From the NCBI GenBank assembly GCA_004194705.1, contig SADC01001352.1, positions 310,001 through 374,000 of the forward strand: a DNA stretch of 64,000 bases, in the 5' to 3' direction. Origin of the DNA: Ditylenchus dipsaci (lineage: Eukaryota > Nematoda > Chromadorea > Rhabditida > Anguinidae). The notes under the pieces are model-generated. The model saw only the letters and a program-made list of their open reading frames with translations. It ran no database searches and was not told the origin of the DNA. Position 1 is the stretch's first letter. Every line of letters begins with the position of its first letter. Below, one piece after another: positions 40,501 to 46,014 of the stretch. The position numbers and the translations under genes were made by a program.

Positions 40501-40630
40501 CTGCATCACTATATTATTTATTCTTTTCCTGCATTTGAGGGCGGGAAGAAGGAGAGCTTCTTTAATAAATTCTACGGCAGGAAGAATAGTTGTGATAGCT
40601 CAGAAAATGATAATCGATCCTCTTATATAA
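3..40630 (+). CDS. fbn-1: EGF-mucin-ZP transmembrane matrix protein, FBN-1-like (gene span, spliced)
   Basis: Gene-level entry; exons are listed separately. Module order read from the exons: a short Cys-bearing segment, EGF-like modules, a Ser/Thr-rich mucin region, about 18 EGF-like modules (many calcium-binding, with DIDEC/DINEC/DVDEC openings), a second Ser/Thr stretch, more EGFs, a ZP domain, a basic furin-like site, one transmembrane helix and a short tail. This order matches nematode FBN-1 (fibrillin-related, needed for epidermal and apical matrix integrity) and more loosely insect Dumpy. The product should be a type I protein secreted to the apical surface, cleaved after the ZP domain and polymerised through it. 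The true start lies left of the window. Splice phases agree across most junctions, which supports one gene. Single-base frameshifts recur in its exons. A 16.8 kb intron interrupts the ZP domain. Family assignment is strong for EGF+ZP, moderate for FBN-1 itself. Confidence 0.75.
671..1306. repeat. two adjoining palindromes in intron
   Basis: Arms 671-755 and 875-955 are inverted copies (GGCTCTCTCCTGTTATATCC). A second palindrome, 957-1306, has arms AAAGGGGCATGCTCGCCGCC and GGCGACACGCATGCCCCTTT. Its loop contains a weak tRNA-like stretch, 1128-1200 (CTAGTGGTATAGCGG, GGTTCGTATAA). A hairpin of GGGGGCAAAAAA lies at 549-606. Confidence 0.6.
1670..2522 (+). CDS. fbn-1: FBN-1-like gene, EGF exon leading into GLEI-repeat region
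   Basis: Starts in phase after TTTAAG with DINECESNLPNHSCPA, a calcium-binding EGF-like module. It continues into a linker with the motifs VGLEISGSSL and VPDEDLEI. The first frame stops at about 2241, and the same style of protein resumes one frame over (WYTPEEDIIGLEISFKDRL), so a single-base error or mutation lies near 2230. The donor chosen is GTACAG at 2523, because it joins in phase to the next exon; GTAAGC at 2581 is an alternative. Confidence 0.55.
2523..5898. repeat. intron filled with two long palindromes and a MITE remnant
   Basis: Contains a decayed MITE at 3198-3337 (CAGTCAACTCCCGATTTA), a palindrome at about 3405-4765 (arms share GTATAACATTTAATAT and TGTCTGACACC), and a palindrome at 5049-5822 (arms ACTGGTGTCCCAAAAGTTTG, complement at the right). 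2580-3190 and 4766-5040 show no gene. Confidence 0.6.
5899..10003 (+). CDS. fbn-1: FBN-1-like gene, large Ser/Thr-rich mucin exon
   Basis: About 4.1 kb of almost uninterrupted Ser/Thr/Pro/Ala coding, expected to be heavily O-glycosylated. It begins with GLEI motifs (VGLVIGPDLPSE, AGLEIGPVDG, GGLEISGKGMS, VGLEIIGSE, NGLEIGKNG), then repeats of the type AKEDSTTASPAPNSSSS (about 7000-7250), KLDS/VETT repeats (8600-8870) and two copies of EIDxGETPExLPDES (about 9118 and 9779). The open frame changes near 6290, 6380, 7325, 7720, 8690, 9520 and beyond, always resuming the same composition. That argues for one exon with several single-base indels rather than separate genes. The antisense ORFs here are shadows of the Ser/Thr repeats. 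The 3' end at 10003 (GTTTGTTG donor) is tentative. Confidence 0.6.
10060..11025 (+). CDS. fbn-1: FBN-1-like gene, EGF exons (10060-10317, 10368-10437, 10485-10543, 10601-10869, 10919-11025)
   Basis: Five exons separated by introns of about 50 bases. They encode a Ser/Thr linker, a Cys-rich module (CGSDAYCERRSGVCRCSSGF), and calcium-binding EGFs opening DVDEC, DIDEC and DINEC. Each junction splits the Asp codon as G|AC, the usual phase-1 EGF exon border. Exon 10601-10869 ends with CNACKMALEQR as written; adding one A to the AAAA run at about 10835 gives CNACKNGFRTKNGACS, a normal EGF ending that joins to the next DINEC exon. Confidence 0.7.
11213..11443. mobile_element. TTAA-flanked palindromic MITE
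   Basis: Ends TTAAAAGGGCTCACCTG and CAGGTGAGCATGCCC...TTTAA, with a core including CTTCTGTACGAATTTTTTAA and its inverse. Relatives at 19930-20169, 53822-54059 and 57374-58335. Behind it, 11480-11575 is a separate hairpin around CGAAAGAGT. Confidence 0.7.
11699..12747 (+). CDS. fbn-1: FBN-1-like gene, EGF exons (11699-11726, 11772-11844, 11895-12010, 12056-12276, 12344-12466, about 12525-12622, 12689-12747)
   Basis: A run of small exons encoding TGDGFLCAD, then VNECVGSNPCHPQAECINLL, CPDNWTGDGYSQC, CLPGYRYNPTNKQCEDIDEC, DIDECNRGIAYCHLNANC and a less regular Cys module (CSKEWIEMCKMSNKTCHI joined to IPQCGSCLFGYQ). Phases agree across most junctions. A one-base loss near 12172 turns GRHNCDLTS into a stop; the downstream EGF residues (CTNQLGGHHCECLPGF) are intact in the other frame. 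The phase into 12525-12622 does not match, so that border is uncertain. Confidence 0.65.
12920..13505. repeat. palindromic element with CCAAATGAGT iterons
   Basis: Inverted arms, 12920-13045 and 13360-13505, share ACTCATTTGGGCGAAACTTA and GGTACCCACTTTAAAAGGGT. The right end holds three CGCCCAAATGAGT-like units. Lies in an intron of the FBN-1-like gene. Confidence 0.65.
13614..14067 (+). CDS. fbn-1: FBN-1-like gene, EGF exons (13614-13751 and 13799-14067)
   Basis: The first exon encodes EINEMGNCAEPSKNNCNENA and ends GFIGDGLRCD. The second encodes DVDECSIPGLCDPNSICINR...GYKGDGFKC plus a second module, CHVNARCLPSGICQCLNGF. A TGA appears at about 14050 where one G is missing from a GGG run; restoring it gives EGDGLKDCKK and a phase-1 donor at 14068. 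Between these exons and the previous group lies a palindromic element at 12920-13505. Confidence 0.7.
14345..15680. repeat. foldback element with TTTTTTTCCGACTAAAATA iterons
   Basis: Arms of about 650 bases around a centre near 15180. Tandem units of 19-21 bases (CCGACTAAAATAC plus T-run) lie at 14820-14940, and in reverse at 15390-15510. The ORFs over it are not convincing. Confidence 0.75.
15681..17526. repeat. intron with MITE half and a decayed palindrome
   Basis: A half-element with CAGTAAAACCATCCTAAAAC lies at 15692. 16090-17290 is a decayed copy of the palindromic family seen at 23490-25016 (shared AGTATCATGATTTTTAGTC and GCACTTTGTTATATAACTTC). No gene seen. Confidence 0.45.
17527..18375 (+). 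CDS. fbn-1: FBN-1-like gene, second Ser/Thr stretch and EGF exons (17527-18116, 18161-18375)
   Basis: Exon 17527-18116 starts in phase 1 (VTDSKESIEQV) and runs through a Ser/Thr/Pro mucin stretch of about 150 residues, with a frame change near 17830, into an EGF-like module (CHAAAGVCVCKAGYEGDGYN). Exon 18161-18375 continues VWPDCTTNSSICDRNAKC...CKPGFVGDGLTC and ends CVGRRCVCRPGYTG, with frame slips near 18235 and 18330. Its donor GTCAGT at 18376 is duplicated by the MITE inserted directly behind it. Confidence 0.65.
18384..18808. mobile_element. hAT-type MITE with 8-bp target duplication
   Basis: A 425-bp palindromic element. Ends read TAGGGTGGTGCGGTTACGG and its reverse complement. It is flanked by perfect 8-bp direct repeats GTCAGTAG at 18376-18383 and 18809-18816, the hAT signature. 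Almost the whole element folds back on itself around 18600. The ends match those of the larger hAT element at 36596-38221. It carries no coding sequence. Confidence 0.9.
18888..19762 (+). CDS. fbn-1: FBN-1-like gene, EGF exons (18888-19121, 19389-19534, 19586-19605, 19658-19762)
   Basis: Encodes GDGVTCMSIHLPETAKGDC, CEYGECKCQQGFFGNGLLC, GYTGNGIDCSGKVSCIQQ, CHPSAECQPTGHCRCNEGF, a 20-base micro-exon (ESSKKHL with the split codon) and CPARCSANSECVNGACKC. Splice phases join consistently. A one-base loss near 19723 creates TAA; GYVGNQNGFCS follows in the shifted frame. Confidence 0.7.
19930..20169. mobile_element. TTAA-flanked palindromic MITE
   Basis: TTAAAGGGCATGCCCACGC at the left, and the complement ending GCATGCCCCTTTAA at the right. 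Nearly perfect palindrome centred at about 20050, with the core ACTTGGTTTCTAACAAAAC. In intron 19763-20861; a degraded CTCTAATA element remnant follows at 20525-20635. Confidence 0.8.
20862..21742 (+). CDS. fbn-1: FBN-1-like gene, last EGF exons (20862-20954 and 21670 to about 21742)
   Basis: Exon 20862-20954 is a calcium-binding EGF: DIDECTTGASGCAANSVCHN, ending CECLQG. It joins in phase to 21670 (GYTGNGKNAIPTPININ), which completes the module and leads to the ZP domain. The 3' end of the second exon is uncertain because an in-frame TGA lies at about 21723. Intron 20955-21669 contains an unrelated-looking minus-strand coding exon. Confidence 0.6.
21035..21375 (-). CDS. unrecognised exon nested in an intron of the FBN-1-like gene
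   Basis: Antisense within intron 20955-21669. After an acceptor (TTTCAG) at 21376 it reads SNRSLELLSAISTTNIRIKM, and later VTEYNKDFPYNDAYSINLIN, DLDVDNFTIEQANQFLDEA and IAKALNALKDAVPVW, ending at 21035. A one-base slip near 21255 separates the two parts. Composition and amphipathic helices look like real protein, but I do not recognise the family and see no upstream exon. Confidence 0.4.
21786..22523 (+). CDS. fbn-1: FBN-1-like gene, ZP domain, N-terminal part (21786-21955, 22010-22039, 22091-22161, 22214-22523)
   Basis: ZP polymerisation domain. Visible hallmarks: QCLSDGIRLVLVNRTYPFGG, IFVQGQNDNPHC, SYSYRLRCTYP, the ZP-C entry ARNCFAINLQSGESTHL and LTDAAGCAIDAQLFPE. The four exons join in consistent phase. 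Frame slips occur near 22437 and 22478. The exon stops after ...LFPE with GTAAGT at 22524. In ZP proteins a hydrophobic strand and the C-terminal Cys cluster follow, and here these are found 16.8 kb downstream at 39359. Confidence 0.8.
22600..23330. repeat. foldback element with TTTTTTGTACCAAATTTAC iterons
   Basis: Inverted arms centred near 23020. Tandem 19-base units at 22800-22865 and in reverse at 23185-23246. The inner arm carries GTAGCCCTACGATTCTAG and its inverse. Confidence 0.7.
23490..25016. repeat. long palindrome with nested palindrome and MITE
   Basis: Outer arms share ACCATGGTTTTTGAACGCAG and its inverse, then GAGCACCCTGAAGTTAT-type sequence. An inner palindrome spans 23780-24360. 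A TA-flanked MITE lies at 24554-24804. A single arm of the same family lies at 50440-50710. Confidence 0.7.
24554..24804. mobile_element. pogo-like MITE, TA target duplication
   Basis: Ends CCGTATTTCCTCTAATATGC and inverse, flanked by TA. A second member with the same ends lies at 60710-60957. Confidence 0.75.
25040..28030. repeat. 2.1-kb foldback element between two related flanking repeats
   Basis: The foldback spans about 25335-27435: arms carry CCACGGTCATAGTGGTTACG and its inverse, GACGGATCGCTTTTTATT, and GGTGGCAGAAAAAAATC iterons near 25490 and 27030-27080. Inner hairpins at 26200-26305 and 27175-27250. 25040-25315 and 27665-28030 are direct repeats (GTACC...AGGTGGTGCTC type). A small hairpin lies at 28062-28142. 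A GGTTCGAATCC motif lies at 27467-27477. Confidence 0.55.
26622..26764 (-). CDS. possible isolated exon, unrecognised
   Basis: Bounded by an acceptor (CTTTCAG) and a donor (GTTAGT) on the minus strand; reads MHAIVFCKLPMVRRQLGRSF and SYVQVLMARQEIGCVEKEG. It lies inside the 25335-27435 foldback element, so it may be element-encoded or a captured fragment. No family recognised. Confidence 0.25.
28326..31726 (-). CDS. multi-exon protein with a pseudokinase-like domain
   Basis: About 13 exons with introns of 40-55 bases. Starts MSSDLASSTSYIMKPA at 31726 (in-frame ATG, divergent from the FLYWCH gene). Kinase-fold features in order: REAEMLKLLGFHKNLMGL, NSVAYILKEVIQGASYVHSK, GYIHTQICTANIYMS in place of the HRD loop, DVKLGGFCTAKG in place of DFG, PEAFLQNY, FDVWSVGLLALEVITGQRW and ERIAFGNLNLHPFL. 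With HTQ for HRD and GFC for DFG it should lack normal catalysis; the layout recalls STRAD-like pseudokinases, but I cannot place it. The C-terminal part (PPKHVEVERG..., SRTPMRSRGISLPG..., DNAPNGRYLSRADVGRIEFL..., EENHELRLNRLETLVQQIQG...) has a coiled coil and a basic tail and is unrecognised. Frame slips lie near 29040, 29205 and 30340. It sits antisense in the ZP intron of the FBN-1-like gene. Confidence 0.6.
31727..32073. promoter_or_regulatory. divergent intergenic region with CATTTGA array
   Basis: The 347-bp gap between two divergent start codons, so it should contain both promoters. At 31860-31975 there are seven imperfect copies of a 12-14 base unit, ACTCATTTGATCC. No TATA box is clear. 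The array could be regulatory or a transposon end, since related CATTTG arrays end elements elsewhere in the window. Confidence 0.35.
32074..32921 (+). pseudogene. FLYWCH zinc-finger protein gene, interrupted by a MITE
   Basis: Begins MAMNVGDALLIGGPNESE, then after a 45-base intron a FLYWCH-type finger: NRGKQCLIAGGYEFV, then NWRCIKMSKCGVR (W-R-C...C, though the usual final H-x-H is not seen). A basic helix (KRFRKVKINLSQLISRAKAE) follows and then PVEVPRQPRHQDDCREAN. A pogo-like MITE at 32630-32806 breaks the frame. Leaving out the element and one TA, the frame runs straight on as IKILFRGYQPSDRMEF... to a stop at 32921. FLYWCH domains bind DNA and are common in nematode transcription factors and in MULE transposases; which one this is cannot be told. 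Phase mismatches at two introns add doubt about function. Confidence 0.45.
32630..32806. mobile_element. Tc1/pogo-type MITE with TA target duplication
   Basis: Inverted ends CAGTCAACTCCCGATTTAGT and the reverse complement, flanked by TA on both sides. The internal motif TTTAGTGTACACC is repeated four to five times. A decayed relative lies at 3198-3337. Confidence 0.8.
32989..33712. repeat. palindromic element with poly(C)/poly(G) near the ends
   Basis: Left end CTACCGGAGTATACCCCCC, right end GGGGTATACTCCGGTAGCGC, with C/G runs of 13-14. Inside is a 280-bp module (33170-33450) with its own hairpin (AGCCCCCTGCGCCCCTTCGG). 33713-34380 shows no gene; a CATTTGGCCGC pair lies at 34100-34130. Confidence 0.7.
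34395..35022. repeat. two adjacent palindromes
   Basis: 34395-34715 is a near-perfect palindrome centred at 34556 (AAGCCCCCTGCGCCC stem). 34718-35022 is centred near 34865, with arms CTTGGCCGCGAAGCGGCC and GGCCGCTTCGCGGCCAAG. 35065-35625 holds two partial copies of the GCATACCAGAGTTT module and CGGCGGGG-type iterons at 35360-35445. Confidence 0.7.
35672..36595. repeat. palindrome rich in TTTGTGTACACAAA
   Basis: Arms around a centre near 36200 carry more than ten TTTGTGTACACAAATGAAA-like units. The left edge has four GCGGCCAAATGAGTT units (35672-35735). The hAT at 36596 is inserted near its right end, and the remainder continues at 38222. Confidence 0.65.
36596..38221 (-). mobile_element. hAT transposon, 8-bp target duplication, partial transposase
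   Basis: A 1626-bp element with ends TAGGGTAGTACGGTTACGG / CGTGTACTACCCTA and perfect 8-bp duplications GTTTACAT at 36588-36595 and 38222-38229. Sub-terminal GGTTAACCG motifs are iterated at both ends. It carries the C-terminal part of a hAT transposase on the minus strand. The MITE at 18384 has the same ends. It is inserted in a TGTACACAAA-rich palindrome. Confidence 0.9.
36807..37759 (-). pseudogene. hAT-family transposase, C-terminal part
   Basis: DNA transposase of the hAT superfamily, lying inside the element with TAGGG ends. Reads MKRMLEHLQSMPIKNASVVE, KLLKLSMLVDPRFAYDVDYL, an intron, DDIWARKKTVVCTIAPELKA, then the dimerisation motif AWWSKNKARFPLIGKG and CVPATSVSSERTFSIAGLLY, and an acidic tail ending at TGA (36807-36809). 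Two single-base slips lie within the dimerisation region. The N-terminal BED finger and most of the RNase H core are not visible in 37760-38200, so this copy is an internally deleted, probably non-autonomous derivative. Confidence 0.75.
38575..39358. repeat. nested palindrome and GC-rich patch in the ZP intron
   Basis: 38575-39018 has outer arms GCCTTGGGTGACCAAGGTAT and inverse, enclosing an inverted copy of the 33170-type module. 39160-39295 is unusually GC-rich, with GGACGGCCGGCG-like repeats. No gene before the exon at 39359. Confidence 0.6.
39359..39775 (+). CDS. fbn-1: FBN-1-like gene, end of ZP domain and furin-like site (39359-39476, 39534-39775)
   Basis: The first base completes the GAG codon split at 22523. 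The exon then reads WTRVRPYLAEAFFRTFKWPD, RFECSCSACFGSCPM and INCNP, the usual C-terminal Cys cluster of ZP domains. It is followed by VYRKRMRLRFARK, a basic stretch compatible with furin-type cleavage, where ZP proteins are normally released. An acidic linker follows. A frame slip near 39740 gives a stop, while PVLVINEEEALSKG continues in the next frame and joins in phase to the last exon. Confidence 0.75.
40398..40630 (+). CDS. fbn-1: FBN-1-like gene, last exon: transmembrane helix and short tail
   Basis: Reads SQKQPISTEVEVKLGQNFNI, then the membrane segment WIAVALAFVVFCITILFILF, a positive stop-transfer (HLRAGRRR) and a tail of about 30 residues ending at TAA. The split Gly codon joins 39775 to 40398. 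It places the protein as type I, with a C-terminal cytoplasmic tail, as expected after a ZP domain and cleavage site. No clear AATAAA lies within the next 200 bases. Confidence 0.7.
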
Positions 40631-40756
40631 ATTTTAATTCTCCTTCTTAAAGTCTTTCGAGATGTGTTAGCAAAAGACCATGATGGTAAAGGTTATTTTC
40701 TTCTAATTTTTTTTGTACTGAGCTTCAGTTTTCTAGTAGCTTAAATACCTGTGAAT

Positions 40757-41401
40757 GGGATTTTTGGCGCTACTGTAATATACACCCCCCCCCCAAAAAA
40801 CCGTCCTTAAAACCGTATATTACAGTAGCGTCGGATTTTTTTAGCAAAAGGCACAGAACCGCGATTTGGGGGATTAATAGGGGTAATTATTACCCCCCCC
40901 ATGCCCGAAAAAATAAAGCAATTTTACCCACCTCCCCACCCTTAAAAAGTTGAAGTTGCGGCCCTGAAAGGGCGACGTAAAATACGGTTATATTGGTTTT
41001 AGAAACCAGTAGATTGAGAATTGGCGATCGCCAAAGCAAAATTTGCCAACATGAGGGGTAGGAGAAAAATCTCTCATTTTGGATTGGTCCAATTAAATTC
41101 ACCCTTCAGTTTGTGCCCTTTTAGTTTGTAACCTTCTCACATTGTGCCAATTCAAAAAGTGTCATACATTTTTAAAGAAAAATTTGGCGCTACTCTGTTT
41201 TACCACCCCCCCCAATAAATTTTTAGGCTTAGTCCTTAGGCTTTGGCCCTTAGACTCAGGGCCAAACCACTACTAATTACAGCTTTATTAAAAAAAAAGG
41301 TATGGTCTAAGTAGACCTAAAAAATTATTGGGAGGGGTAAACCCGAGTAGCTTCTTTGGGTGCCTTTTAGTTTGGGAGGGGTGTAAACGAGTAGCGTTGA
41401 A
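40757..41401. repeat. two poly(C)-ended palindromic elements
   Basis: 40757-40838: GGCGCTACTGTAATATACAC then C-run, inverted after a 25-base loop. 41188-41401: GGCGCTACTCTGTTTTACC then C-run, with TTAGGCTTAGTCCTTAGG inside. Same end type as 32989-33712 and a fragment at 38262-38300. Confidence 0.55.
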
Positions 41402-41453
41402 ATTTTTATAAGAAAATCTGCCAAAGTCGTGACACAAAATTTATTTGGCATTA

Positions 41454-41876
41454 CAGTCGAGTCTCTATATAGCATCCACCCCAAGAGTTCGTTCCCACCT
41501 CGGGTCCGACACTTTTTCAGCTCAATTTCTAAAGTATTTTGCCAAAACTGATTCGTCAGTTTAGTCGGAAATATCGCACGGATTCTGATTTTGCCGATCG
41601 TTTCTCAGAAACATGGTAATTTTGCCATTTAGACCCGCAAACCTCTATATAGCATCGCCTTAAATCTCAAAAAGGCGATGCTATATAGAGGTTTGCGGTC
41701 TAAATGGCAAAATTACCATGTTCTGAGAAACGATCGGCAAATCGAATCCCTGCGATATTTACGACTAGACTGACGAATCACTTTTGGCAAAATACTTTAG
41801 AAATTGAGCTAAAAAAAGTGTCGGACCCGAGGTGGGAACGAACTTTTGGGGTGGATGCTATATAGAGACTCGACTG
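41454..41876. mobile_element. pogo/Tigger-like MITE, TA target duplication
   Basis: Ends CAGTCGAGTCTCTATATAGC and inverse, flanked by TA. Almost fully palindromic around 41666. The unpaired remainder of 41877-42828 shows no gene; 42829-42930 has a half element ending GAATTGAGGGTTTACTGCA. Confidence 0.85.
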
Positions 41877-43344
41877 TATTTGAATTGGAACAATCTGAAG
41901 GGCACAAACTAAATTTTCAAAAACTAAAATCTTCATTTTAACAGAAAAAGCTAGCCGATTTGTTATCATTCGCATAGCTCTAATCTAAAAACAAATAATA
42001 ATAAAACTTTTGCAAAACTTCTGTATTGTCCAATCAAATTCCAGATATTGTTGCTTTTATTTCTCACATTCCATTGTTACTTTCCTCAAGCTCCTTTAAT
42101 TTTCCGAGAATCTTTTCTGCTTTTTACATAAACTATTTGTGCCATATTATTTTTGAATGGCGCACTGTCTGTTTTGTTGTTTATAGTGTAAAAATTTAAC
42201 CGTTTTTATACTTTAAAAGTTTTGGTAATGTTTTGATGAATTCTTCTATGCATATATTCTCGGGTTCGTTTGTTTTTTTCGTGTTATGCGTTAATAAAAG
42301 TTTAAAAAAAAGTCACATCTACTTTATTATTTAGCAATTATTACTAAAACATGCACTCATAAAAATTGTTCAGGAAGTGCAAGTATTGCAAGTAAGGCTT
42401 CTTTTACACGACATATTTGAAATAAAAACATAAATTATGTTGTCATAAGGCTTCATGGGAAAAATTTAGTGATATCGCTACAGTATTGGCGGATAAAGTA
42501 TGAATTTACAAGAAAGATAATGATTTTGGCAAATCATTCAAGAAAAGTCATTAATTGCATGAAAAATCATCAAAAGAAGTTTCACTTTGGACTCATCAAA
42601 AAACACCATTTTTCCGCATTAGTTCATCGCACAATCTATTTAGCTCTTCGATTTGACCTTCCTGAAAAATTTAGGTTGGAATTAAAAGGGCATACTATCT
42701 GCTCAATGGAGTTTAAGTTCGACACCACTAGCAGTACAATGTATAAATTATTTTCTTTAACAAAGGTTTGGTCCAGCAGTCGAAAAATTTCAAATTCTTA
42801 AAGATCATAGGAAGTTGGCAAAACATCGATTTAACGGCCCCTTTGAACGCTTTTGGTTTGAGAAACTCGATTTAACGGCCCCCTAAGGCCGGTCCCCAGG
42901 GGGGCCGTTGAATTGAGGGTTTACTGCATGAACAACAAAGCACTGCTAAAATTAATTTTTCGTACTCTTTCGCATGGTTATAATTGTTTTTGAGTATCAT
43001 GTTTCTGCAAGATGTTACAGGCATTTTCTGGTGAGAAATCAAAATTTGAAAAACGAAACTTTTTTGTACATGCTGTCAATTTTTTTCATAAAAGCTGAAA
43101 ATCAACTGAAAATAACATTCGATAGGAAATTTCCAGCTCTTTAAAATGAGTGGTCTTTTTTTGGTTACAATTTTATTGTGTGTCGAAATAAAGACCTGGC
43201 AATGTACTCACTCAATATTTCAATTTGTTTCATAAAATAGTGGTTTTGACGCCCACAGACCACTTTTTTCGGCGATTTCTTTGCAGATTCGGATTCAGCA
43301 TGAAATTCTAAGTCTATTCCACATGTTGTTACAATCAACCGTCC

Positions 43345-45835
43345 GAGTGTTAGCACGAGAATGCCCGATCGTAACTTCTGCCTTTTCTAGGAGAATTTTT
43401 CACGCTGATTCTCGTGGTGCCAGTCGTTTTTCAATGAACGGCCAAAAAAGTTGAGGAAAAAGCAGTTCGAAAGTCTTCTAAAGGACGTGATCCTATGATA
43501 TGTTGTTCGAAAGCAAGAAGTATTTTTCTTAAGACATAGCTATGACTCTGATATACCAAAATGACCGCAAATTCAAATGTTGATATTTGAATTCGCGGGG
43601 CTCAATCCTACAAGTGGAATTCTGACACGAAACGTTTTTTTTTCAAATAAATATTTTTTTGCTTTTCAAGCAAATTATTTGTTCAGCCTGTTATTTTTTG
43701 ATCCAAGTCAATTGTTTTTTGGTGTGGAGTATGCCATCTGAGTCGGTACTTGTTCGGAATGTGCACCATATTTTTTTGCCTTGGTCCCCATGTTGTTTTT
43801 TACCACAAAATACATTGGTCCCCCTTGTTGTAATGGACAGGGGGACCAAGGCAAAAAATGTGGTGCACATTCCGACAAGTTCAATGTTCCTAAGTTCCAT
43901 TCCGAACAAGTCGGTTTCACGTATTAGTTTAGGTGAATCGATCGCATTTTGAATGTTCCTAGGAGGCATCGCATTGTTCCGCTAAAAAGTTCTCTAAACT
44001 TCCATTAGATAAGTTTTTGAGCCAATTAGCCGTTCGTTTTCAAAAAAAATTTCAATGCCTGATCAATATTTGAAGAGAAATTCAAGAGCTACAAGATAAC
44101 GTGAAAATCAGCACAAAAATTACATAAAAGTCACTCAGAAATTACTGGAGAAGAAGTGAAACCAGCTATTTTCCTAGCATTGAAATTTGAATCATACCTG
44201 GTTTTGGCGAATTCCTGGTCGCTTTTCTGAAGAAAATTGAGAGTGCAATATACCAAAAGCTCAGCATGAAAAATGCAACAGAACAAGGTTGAAGACTCAC
44301 GAGACAATAAGCAAACATCACAATATTCAAGCTAAAACAATTTGACCTCAAACCACACCAAAAACCAGTAGCTTTGGACGAAAATTCAAGTGGTTATGTC
44401 TTAGTTTCGTAATTTTCTCAAAATTTCATAAGACATTTCCAGAAAATAAAAATGCCACGTGATAGAGCGCTAAAAATGCATCAAATTCCACTTCAGAATT
44501 CCACTTGTAGGATTGAGCCCCGCGAATTCAAATATCAACATTTGAATTTGCGGTCATTTGGTTATAATCAGAGTCATAGCTATGTCTTAAAGAAAAATAC
44601 TTCTTGCTTTCGAACAACATATCATAGGATCACGTCCTTTAGAAGACTTTCGAACTGCTTTTTCCTCAACTTTTTTGGCCGTTCATTGAAAACGACTGGC
44701 ACCACGAGAATCAGCGTGAAAAATTCTCCTAGAAAAGGCAGAAGTTACGATCGGCATCCTCGCATTAAATATTGCTTTTTAGAGTATTTTTTGTTAGTTG
44801 GTGTGGTTTTGAGGTCAATTGTTTTGCTTGAATATTGTGATGTTTGCTTATTGTCTCGTGAGTCTTCAACCTTGTTCTGTTGCATTTTCATGCTGAGCAT
44901 TTTGGTATATTGCACTCTCAATTTTCTTCAGAAAAGCGACCAGGAATTCGCCAAACCAGGTATGATTCAAATTTCAATGCTAGGAAAATAGCTGGTTTCC
45001 ACTTCTTCTCCAGTAATTTCTGAGTGACTTTATGTAATTTTTTGTGCTGATTTCACGTTATCTTGTAGCTCTTGAATTTTCTCTTCAAATATTGATCAGG
45101 CATTGAAATTTTTTTTGAAACGAACGGCTAATTGGCTCAAAACTTATCTAATGGAAGTTTAGAGAACTTTTTAGCGGAACAATGCGATGCCTTCCTAGGG
45201 AACATTCAAAATGCGATCGATTCACTAAAACTAATACGTGAAACCGACTGTTCGGAATGGAACTTAGGAACATTGAACTTGTTCGGGAATGTGCACCACA
45301 ATTTTTTGCCTTGGTCCCCTGTCCATTACAACAAGGGGGACCAATGTTTTGTGGTAAAAACAACATAAGGGACAAGGCAAAAAAAAATTGGTGGCATTCC
45401 GAACAAGTACCGACTCAGATGGCATACTCCACAACCAAAAACAATTGACTTGGATCAAAAAATAACAGGCTGAACAAATAATTTGCTTGAAAAGCAAAAA
45501 TATGTTATTTGAAAAAAAAACGTTTCGTGTCAGAATTCCTTGTAGGATTGAGCCCCGCGAATTCAAATATCAACTTTTGAATTTGCGGTCATTTTGGTAT
45601 ATCAGAGTCATAGCTATGTCTTAAGAAAAATACTTCTTTGCTTTCGAACAACATATCATAGGATCACGTCCTTTAGAAGACTTTCGAACTGCTTTTTCCT
45701 CAACTTTTTGGCCGTTCATTGAAAACGACTGGCACCACGAGAATCAGCGTGAAAATTCTCCTAGAAAAGGCAGAAGTTACGATCGGGCATTCTCGCATTA
45801 AATATTGCTTTTAGAGTATTTTTTGTAGTTATAGA
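43345..45835. repeat. composite foldback with three copies of one module
   Basis: A module of about 290 bases (GGCACCACGAGAATCAGCGT) occurs at 43345-43625 inverted, and at 44505-44790 and 45540-45835 direct. Between them a 740-base segment (43626-44366) is repeated inverted at 44795-45534. Overlapping ORFs, including one of 179 codons at 44452, are within repeats and not credible genes. Confidence 0.7.
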
Positions 45836-46014
45836 TTGATATCGCTCTGGTTGAAGAATCTCATAGTTTCCGAATAATTCACCAAAGTGTTCTAAACTGT
45901 TCGGTATCTTTTACTCAAAATTGAATTTGATAGTGCCAAAAACTTTGTTTATATTTCTAACTTTTGTGCACCAACCTTCCAGTAATGGTCATACTCAATG
46001 CATTTATTTCCGAC

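Noticed and set aside
44452..44991. 179-codon plus-strand ORF
   Set aside because: Lies entirely in repeated arms of a foldback element; other copies of the same sequence are frame-broken and it has no protein-like features.
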